The notes beneath the pieces were generated by a model. That model was not told the DNA's origin and made no database searches. It saw only the letters and a program-made list of their open reading frames with translations. Both the position numbers and the translations under genes were made by a program. From the NCBI RefSeq assembly GCF_005503535.1, contig NZ_SCNN01000030.1, forward strand, positions 1-64,000: 64,000 nucleotides of DNA, written 5' to 3'. Each line of letters starts with the position of its first letter. Within the stretch, counting starts at the first letter, position 1. This stretch comes from Mesorhizobium comanense. GTDB lineage: Bacteria; Pseudomonadota; Alphaproteobacteria; Rhizobiales; Rhizobiaceae. Below, in pieces: positions 59,121 to 64,000 of the stretch.

Positions 59121-59861
59121 ATGGTTGGAAATCTTTTGCTTCGCGGAATGCTGGTTGGCCTGTTCGCCGGAATTCTCGCCTTCGGCTTTGCCAAGATCTA
59201 TGGCGAACCGCAGGTCGACCGCGCCATCGCCTTCGAGGAAGCCACCGCGCAGGCTGCCGGCGAAGCACCGGAACCTGAACTCGTCAGCCGCCCGACACAG
59301 GCCGGCTTCGGCCTTTTGACCGGTGTGCTGGTCTATGCAACGTCGATCGGCGGGTTGTTCTCGCTGGTGTTCGCCTACACCTATGGACGCGTCAGCAGTT
59401 TTGGACCGCGCGGAACCGCAGCCCTGCTGGCGCTTGCCGGTTTCGTCGCCATCGTTCTGGTTCCGGACCTCAAATATCCGGCCAATCCTCCCTCGGTCGG
59501 CAATCCCGATACGATCGGGTCGCGGACGGAACTGTTCTTCATCATGCTCGTGATCTCCATTGCCGGGCTGACTGCGGCAGTGGCGTTGGCACGGCGGCTT
59601 TGGGCACAGCACGGCGGCTGGAACGCATCGATCATCGCCGGAGCGGCTTTTGTCGTCGTCATGGCCATCGCCATGTATGCGCTGCCTGCTATCAACGAGG
59701 TGCCGGAGAAGTTCTCGGCCGACCTTTTGTGGCGCTTCCGCGTCGCTTCGCTCGGCATCCATGTCGTTCTGTGGACGGTACTGGGCCTGGCCTTCGGTGC
59801 CGTGGTCGAGCGTAGCTTGCTCGCCAGCCGGCCCATGTCGGCTCGGACTGCCTTGCGGTAA
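59121..59861 (+). CDS. cbtA: Cobalt transporter subunit CbtA
   Basis: A 246-residue membrane protein with about five helices. Family segments are MVGNLLLRGMLVGLFAGILAFGFAKIYGEP and GFGLLTGVLVYATSIGGLFSLVFAY; the second-half sequences DLKYPANPPSVGNPDTIGSRT and a late SLGIHVVLW supply Asp/Asn/His ligands. I prefer ATG 59121 because GGGGGAT lies upstream; an ATG seven codons earlier is possible. It follows cbtB in the riboswitch-controlled operon and ends at a strong terminator. Confidence 0.92.
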   Translation: MVGNLLLRGMLVGLFAGILAFGFAKIYGEPQVDRAIAFEEATAQAAGEAPEPELVSRPTQAGFGLLTGVLVYATSIGGLFSLVFAYTYGRVSSFGPRGTAALLALAGFVAIVLVPDLKYPANPPSVGNPDTIGSRTELFFIMLVISIAGLTAAVALARRLWAQHGGWNASIIAGAAFVVVMAIAMYALPAINEVPEKFSADLLWRFRVASLGIHVVLWTVLGLAFGAVVERSLLASRPMSARTALR

Positions 59862-59884
59862 CGCGACAAAGCCGGATTCGACGA

Positions 59885-59913
59885 GGCGGCGTCAACCGTT
59901 GACGCCGCCTTTT
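59885..59913 (+). terminator. Terminator of the cbtBA operon
   Basis: GGCGGCGTCAA-CCG-TTGACGCCGCC is followed by TTTT, an 11-bp perfect stem starting 24 bp after the cbtA stop. Confidence 0.92.
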
Positions 59914-59990
59914 GCATGGTAGCTACCAAAACCGCTGGTGCATTCCGCTCTATTTGCGTATCACTCCGCCGCGCCAACGGAACCAGTGTA

Positions 59991-61175
59991 ATGTTCGAAG
60001 ACCTGCAGCCAGCTCCCGCCGACAAGATCCTTGCCTTGATAGGCCTCTATCGCGCTGATCCGCGTCCCAACAAGGTCGACCTCGGGGTCGGCGTATACAA
60101 GGACCGCGACGGCAAAACGCCGGTCATGCGCGCGGTGCGCGAGGCCGAAAAGCGGCTGCTGAGCAACCAGGACACCAAGACCTATCTCGGTCTTGCCGGC
60201 GATACCGGCTTCAACACCGTTATGGCAAAGCTCGCCTTTGGGCCGGGCGCCGATCTGGCGCGCATTCGCGCCGCCCAGGCTCCCGGCGGTTCCGGCGCGC
60301 TGCGGCTGGTGGCGGAGTTGCTGAAGCGGACGCGCTCCGACGCGACCGTCTGGCTGTCGGATCCGACATGGCCGAACCACATGCCGGTGATGCGCGCGGC
60401 CGGCCTGCAGATCCGCGATTACCCCTATTTCGACGCGGCCACGGGTACCGTGCGCTTCGACGCTATGCTGGCGGTGCTGCGGACAGCAAGCCGCGGCGAT
60501 GTGGTGCTGCTGCACGGCTGCTGTCATAACCCGACCGGCGCCAACCTGGACGCCGCGCAGTGGGAGGCGGTAACCGACCTCGTCGTCGAACGCGGCCTGC
60601 TTCCGTTCGTCGACATCGCCTATCAGGGCTTTGGCGACGGGCTCGAGGCAGATGCGCTCGGCCTTCGACTTCTGGCGGCGAAAGTTCCCGAAATGGTCGT
60701 CGCGTCGAGCTGTTCGAAGAATTTCGCCGTCTACCGCGACCGTGTCGGCGCTGCGATGATCCTGGCCAGGAACGGCGCCGAAGCCGACGTGGCGATGAGC
60801 CAGATGCTGTCGGCGGCGCGCGCCATGTATTCGATGCCGCCCGACCACGGCGCGGCCGCCGTGCGCATCGTCCTGGAAGACGACGCCCTGCGCGCGGACT
60901 GGGAGGCGGAGCTCGAAGAGATGCGGCTGCGCATGCTGAGGCTTCGCGTGGCTTTCGCCGAGGCGCTGCGGCGGCAGTCCAATTCAGACCGCTTCGACTT
61001 CGTCGCCAGTCATCGCGGCATGTTCTCGCGGCTTGGCCTGACGGAAGCGCAGGTCGAGCGGCTGCGCGCGGAGCACGGCGTCTACATGGTGGGTGACAGC
61101 CGCATCAACGTCGCCGGCCTGCCGGAAGACGGTATGGACGACCTCGCCAAGGCGATCGTCTCGGTTCTGGACTGA
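59991..61175 (+). CDS. Aromatic/aspartate-type aminotransferase (class I)
   Basis: A 394-residue PLP enzyme of the subgroup-Ia (AspC/TyrB) type. Recognisable segments are ADPRPNKVDLGVGVYKDRDGKTPVMRAVREAE at the start, the PLP-binding CCHNPTGAN and VDIAYQGFGDG, the Schiff-base lysine in SSCSKNFAVYRDRVG, and the substrate carboxylate arginine region SRINVAGL. It probably interconverts aspartate or aromatic amino acids and their oxoacids. The start at ATG 59991 gives the standard MFEDLQPAPADKIL N-terminus. It is a single gene between a terminator and mazG. Confidence 0.93.
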   Translation: MFEDLQPAPADKILALIGLYRADPRPNKVDLGVGVYKDRDGKTPVMRAVREAEKRLLSNQDTKTYLGLAGDTGFNTVMAKLAFGPGADLARIRAAQAPGGSGALRLVAELLKRTRSDATVWLSDPTWPNHMPVMRAAGLQIRDYPYFDAATGTVRFDAMLAVLRTASRGDVVLLHGCCHNPTGANLDAAQWEAVTDLVVERGLLPFVDIAYQGFGDGLEADALGLRLLAAKVPEMVVASSCSKNFAVYRDRVGAAMILARNGAEADVAMSQMLSAARAMYSMPPDHGAAAVRIVLEDDALRADWEAELEEMRLRMLRLRVAFAEALRRQSNSDRFDFVASHRGMFSRLGLTEAQVERLRAEHGVYMVGDSRINVAGLPEDGMDDLAKAIVSVLD

Positions 61176-61258
61176 TCCGGCCCGTTCAACTGTGGACAAG
61201 GCGCTCGCGCCTGCGGGCGGTATTGGCCGAGCGGTCTGGCGCGCGATAGCATCGCCGC

Positions 61259-62083
61259 ATGACACCTTCGAAAGACATTTCACGCCTGGTCGAGATCATG
61301 GCGGCGCTGCGCGAGCCGAAGACCGGCTGCCCGTGGGATATCGAGCAGGATTTCTCGACCATCGCGCCCTACACGATCGAGGAGGCCTACGAAGTGGCCG
61401 ACGCGATCGCGCGCGGTGATCTCGACGACCTGCGCGATGAACTCGGCGATCTCCTGCTACAGGTCGTCTACCACGCCCAGATGGCGCAGGAAGCCGACGA
61501 ATTCGCCTTCGGCGACGTGGTCCAGGCCATCACGACGAAAATGATCCGCCGCCATCCCCATGTCTTCGGCGACGAGACGGCGCGCAGCGCCGGCATGGCC
61601 AAGGGCATGTGGGAAAAGATCAAGGCGCAGGAGAAGGCCGAGAAGCGGCAAGCCCGCCTGGCGCGCGGCCTCGACCCCGAAGACAATGGCAAGGGATTCC
61701 TGGACAGCGTTCCGGTCGCCCTGCCCGCCTTGACGCGTGCCCTGAAGCTCCAGGAAAAAGCCGCTCGCGTCGGCTTCGACTGGAGCGAAGCGGCCCCTAT
61801 CCTCGACAAGATAGAGGAGGAGATAGGCGAACTGCGCGAGGCTCTGGCCAAGGGCCAAACCGCCGAGATCAAGGACGAGTTCGGAGACATGCTGTTCGCC
61901 GTCGTCAATCTAGGCCGTCATCTGAAGCTCGATTCGGAGGCGGCGCTCAGCGGCACCAACGAGAAATTCCGCTCGCGCTTCCACTATGTCGAGCAGGCTT
62001 TGGAAAAAGCGGGCCGAACGCTGGACGAAGCGACCCTGGATGAGATGGAAGCCCTCTGGCAGGAAGCAAAGAGCGCGAAGTAA
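61259..62083 (+). CDS. mazG: Nucleoside triphosphate pyrophosphohydrolase MazG
   Basis: A 274-residue two-domain MazG. Each half carries the EExxE...ExxD metal site: EEAYEVADAI and DELGDLLLQV in the first, IEEEIGELREAL and DEFGDMLFAVVN in the second. It cleaves (d)NTPs to the monophosphate, clearing abnormal nucleotides. Its convergent neighbour is hflX, with 54 bp between stops; mazG beside hflX and hfq is a conserved alphaproteobacterial arrangement. Confidence 0.95.
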   Translation: MTPSKDISRLVEIMAALREPKTGCPWDIEQDFSTIAPYTIEEAYEVADAIARGDLDDLRDELGDLLLQVVYHAQMAQEADEFAFGDVVQAITTKMIRRHPHVFGDETARSAGMAKGMWEKIKAQEKAEKRQARLARGLDPEDNGKGFLDSVPVALPALTRALKLQEKAARVGFDWSEAAPILDKIEEEIGELREALAKGQTAEIKDEFGDMLFAVVNLGRHLKLDSEAALSGTNEKFRSRFHYVEQALEKAGRTLDEATLDEMEALWQEAKSAK

Positions 62084-62137
62084 GGTCCTTCTCGCGCTAT
62101 TGCGGACGGACAACCGCCGACAGCTTTCCTGAATTGC

Positions 62138-63529
62138 TCAGCCGCTGTTCTTACGGCGCAAGCGGCTCTCGATCTCTTCGCGCGCGCTCGCAGTCGCCTT
62201 GAGCGATATGGTGGCGCTGCCGTCGTCATTGTCGGTGCGCGAGACGATGTCGCCATTGCGGTAAAGCCAGTCGACAAGGCCGAACTGGGCGGGTTCGATC
62301 GTCACCGTCAGATCCTCGAGCTCGCCCGCCATGCGCGTTTCAATGATCGCCTTCAGCGCATCGATCCCCTCGCCGGTCACCGCCGATACGGCGATCGGCG
62401 GCCCCTTGCTGCCGTTTGCGGCATCGGCAAGCAGCCGGCTCCTGTTGCCTTCGTCCAGCCGGTCGATCTTGTTCCAGACCTCTATCACCCGCTTGTCATC
62501 ACTGGCGTCGACGCCGAGGTCGGCCAGGATGCGTTCGACATCCTCGGCCTGTGCCGCCGTATCGGGATCGGAAATGTCGCGCAGGTGAATGACGAGGTCG
62601 GCCTCGACAACCTCTTCCAGCGTGGCGCGGAAGGCCGCGATCAGGTGCGTCGGCAGGTCCGAGATGAAGCCGACCGTGTCGGAAAGAATGATCGGCGTGC
62701 CGTGCGGAAGGCGCACGCGCCGCAGCGTCGGATCGAGCGTGGCGAACAGCATGTCCTGCGCCAGCACCCCTGCACCCGTCAGCCTGTTGAACAGCGTCGA
62801 TTTGCCGGCATTGGTGTAGCCGACGATCGCCACCACCGGAAACGGCACCTTCTTGCGTTTGGCCCGATGCAGGTCACGTGTGCGGCGGACTGTTTCCAGC
62901 TCGTGCTTGAGCTTGATGATCTTTTCCTGCAGCTGCCGCCGGTCGGACTCGATCTGGGTTTCACCCGGACCGCCGAGGAAGCCGGCGCCGCCACGCTGGC
63001 GCTCGAGGTGAGTCCAGCTGCGAACCAGACGCCCCTTCTGGTAGTTCAGATGAGCGAGTTCGACCTGCAGCGTGCCTTCCTTGGTGCGGGCGCGCTCGCC
63101 AAATATCTCGAGAATAAGCCCGGTGCGGTCGAGCACCTTGGCGTTGAATTCCTTTTCGAGATTGCGCTGCTGCACCGGCGTCAGCGGATGGTCGACGATG
63201 ACCAGTTCAGCGTGTCCCTCTTTGACGATCTCGGCAAGCTCTTCGATCTTGCCGGTACCGAGCAATGTCGCGGGGCGCGGATCGTTGACAGTGACCACGG
63301 CCGTGTGGATCGGATCCAGGTTGATGGCGCGGGTAAGTCCGACCGCCTCGTCGTGACGCGCCTCGGCGGACCGCGTCAGGCGCGGCCGGCTGGTATCGTC
63401 CTCGACGCGCGGTTGGCGGGTAAGGACGGGCACAATGACGATAGCCCGGGTCGGACCCTTGGCTTCCGTCCCGGGGTGATGTGCTGGTTTTCCGCGAACC
63501 GTGCCGTCCGCGTCCTTCTCACGTGCCAA
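62138..63529 (-). CDS. hflX: GTPase HflX
   Basis: A 463-residue ribosome-associated GTPase. The N-terminal domain contains HTAVVTVNDPRPATLLGTGK and the glycine-rich linker RQRGGAGFLGGPGETQIE, typical of HflX. G motifs are G1 GYTNAGKST, G3 DTVGFISDLP and G4 NKID. HflX splits and rescues ribosomes under heat stress. The only plausible start is a TTG at 63529, directly after the hfq stop, so its translation is probably coupled to hfq. Confidence 0.95.
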   Translation of the reverse strand: MAREKDADGTVRGKPAHHPGTEAKGPTRAIVIVPVLTRQPRVEDDTSRPRLTRSAEARHDEAVGLTRAINLDPIHTAVVTVNDPRPATLLGTGKIEELAEIVKEGHAELVIVDHPLTPVQQRNLEKEFNAKVLDRTGLILEIFGERARTKEGTLQVELAHLNYQKGRLVRSWTHLERQRGGAGFLGGPGETQIESDRRQLQEKIIKLKHELETVRRTRDLHRAKRKKVPFPVVAIVGYTNAGKSTLFNRLTGAGVLAQDMLFATLDPTLRRVRLPHGTPIILSDTVGFISDLPTHLIAAFRATLEEVVEADLVIHLRDISDPDTAAQAEDVERILADLGVDASDDKRVIEVWNKIDRLDEGNRSRLLADAANGSKGPPIAVSAVTGEGIDALKAIIETRMAGELEDLTVTIEPAQFGLVDWLYRNGDIVSRTDNDDGSATISLKATASAREEIESRLRRKNSG

Positions 63530-63775
63530 TCAGGCGCCCTGGCTTTCCTCGCCATCGAACATCTGAACCGGCTGGCTCGGCATGATCGTGGAAATGGCGT
63601 GCTTGTAGACGAGCTGTGAGTGACCGTCACGGCGCAGCAGCACACAGAAATTGTCGAACGAAGTGACCACGCCGGTCAGCTTCACGCCGTTGATCAGGAA
63701 GATGGTGAGCGGGTTCTTGCTCTTGCGAACTGAATTCAGGAACAGGTCCTGAAGGTTTTGCGATCGTTCCGCCAT
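63530..63775 (-). CDS. hfq: RNA chaperone Hfq
   Basis: An 81-residue Sm-like RNA chaperone that pairs small RNAs with mRNAs. Sm1 is NLQDLFLNSVRKSKNPLTIFLINGVKLTGVVTSFDNFCVLL and Sm2 is QLVYKHAISTIMPSQPV, with the KH motif intact. The ATG at 63775 gives the family-standard length; an upstream in-frame extension of 21 codons is not homologous. It begins the hfq-hflX unit. Confidence 0.97.
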   Translation of the reverse strand: MAERSQNLQDLFLNSVRKSKNPLTIFLINGVKLTGVVTSFDNFCVLLRRDGHSQLVYKHAISTIMPSQPVQMFDGEESQGA

Positions 63776-64000
63776 TGTTCTTGTCTTTCGCCGATCCCCT
63801 TCGGTTTGCATGCCAATGCGCCAAATTGTCGGGCACATGTCAAGCGCGCAAACACCGTCTTGCCGTCAGTAACGACAAGCAGAACGAGATATATTGATGT
63901 TCATTCCACCTGTGCGGTTATCAGGCTGGACTTTTTTCCGCAATGTCAAAAAAGGCCTGCCGCAACGAAAGTGTTATTGAGCCGGGGTGTCCATTGGCGA
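63776..64000. other. hfq leader and right edge of the window
   Basis: About 225 bp without a complete gene. On the minus strand a frame entering from the right edge could end at TAA near 63974-63976, so another gene of the same direction may finish here; only eight or nine codons are visible. An A/T-rich imperfect dyad (CTTTTTT and AAAAAAG) at about 63930-63955 may be its terminator. Confidence 0.35.

Overview
The window looks like a chromosomal segment of a high-GC alphaproteobacterium of the order Hyphomicrobiales (Rhizobiales), most like Mesorhizobium. This rests on gene content and synteny: hfq-hflX-mazG, rlpA-dac-tmk-holB-metG-tatD, phosphatidylcholine synthase, CbtBA behind a B12 riboswitch, and DUF2182/DUF1326. 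It also rests on a dispersed palindromic repeat of a type common in Mesorhizobium intergenic regions. No species can be fixed by eye.

Layout. 1-8.1 kb: a truncated PepSY-type secreted protein, a GT4 glycosyltransferase whose 3' end runs antisense into tRNA-Val(CAC), gph and rpiA divergent around a paired-dyad promoter region, DUF2059, glutathione reductase, a class-C beta-lactamase-like serine hydrolase and mgtE. 8.4-19.4 kb: an SbmA/BacA-like ABC exporter, a FrnE/DsbA-like oxidoreductase, a peptide-type solute-binding protein, an IalB-like protein, hspQ, a UbiH-family hydroxylase, the DUF2182-DUF1326 pair coupled to pcs, and a quinone oxidoreductase. 19.6-24.4 kb: a complete BMP-family (nucleoside-type) ABC importer operon. 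24.4-32.9 kb: rimO, a TerC-family protein, small unknowns, a LysR/SDR divergent pair, a TetR/GAPDH divergent pair and a PAS-GGDEF cyclase. 33.2-41.2 kb: tRNA-Ser(TGA) and a compact cell-wall/DNA-metabolism cluster (rlpA, a D,D-carboxypeptidase homologue with altered motifs, tmk, holB, metG, tatD, an MBL-fold hydrolase), much of it with 1-4 bp stop/start overlaps.

41.5-47.6 kb is the most unusual part: an apparently complete, integrated single-stranded DNA microvirus of about 6.0 kb. It carries a holin-like protein, a DNA pilot protein (VP2), a 27-residue very basic J-like peptide, the major capsid protein (VP1), an unknown protein that could be the scaffold, an M15-type peptidase (probable endolysin), an HUH replication initiator (VP4) and an overlapping basic protein. 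It is bracketed by a 16-bp direct repeat lying inside two dif-like (XerC/XerD) sites, so integration by host XerCD is the obvious model. Two very strong inverted repeats precede the replication gene.

47.6-64 kb returns to host-type genes: two unknown proteins, an aldose-epimerase-like protein, a 1,739-residue Ig/TIG-repeat autotransporter, a Bax-inhibitor-1-like membrane protein, an ECF sigma/anti-sigma pair, a histidine-phosphatase homologue that lacks its RHG motif, the cobalamin riboswitch with cbtB-cbtA, a class-I aminotransferase, mazG, hflX and hfq.
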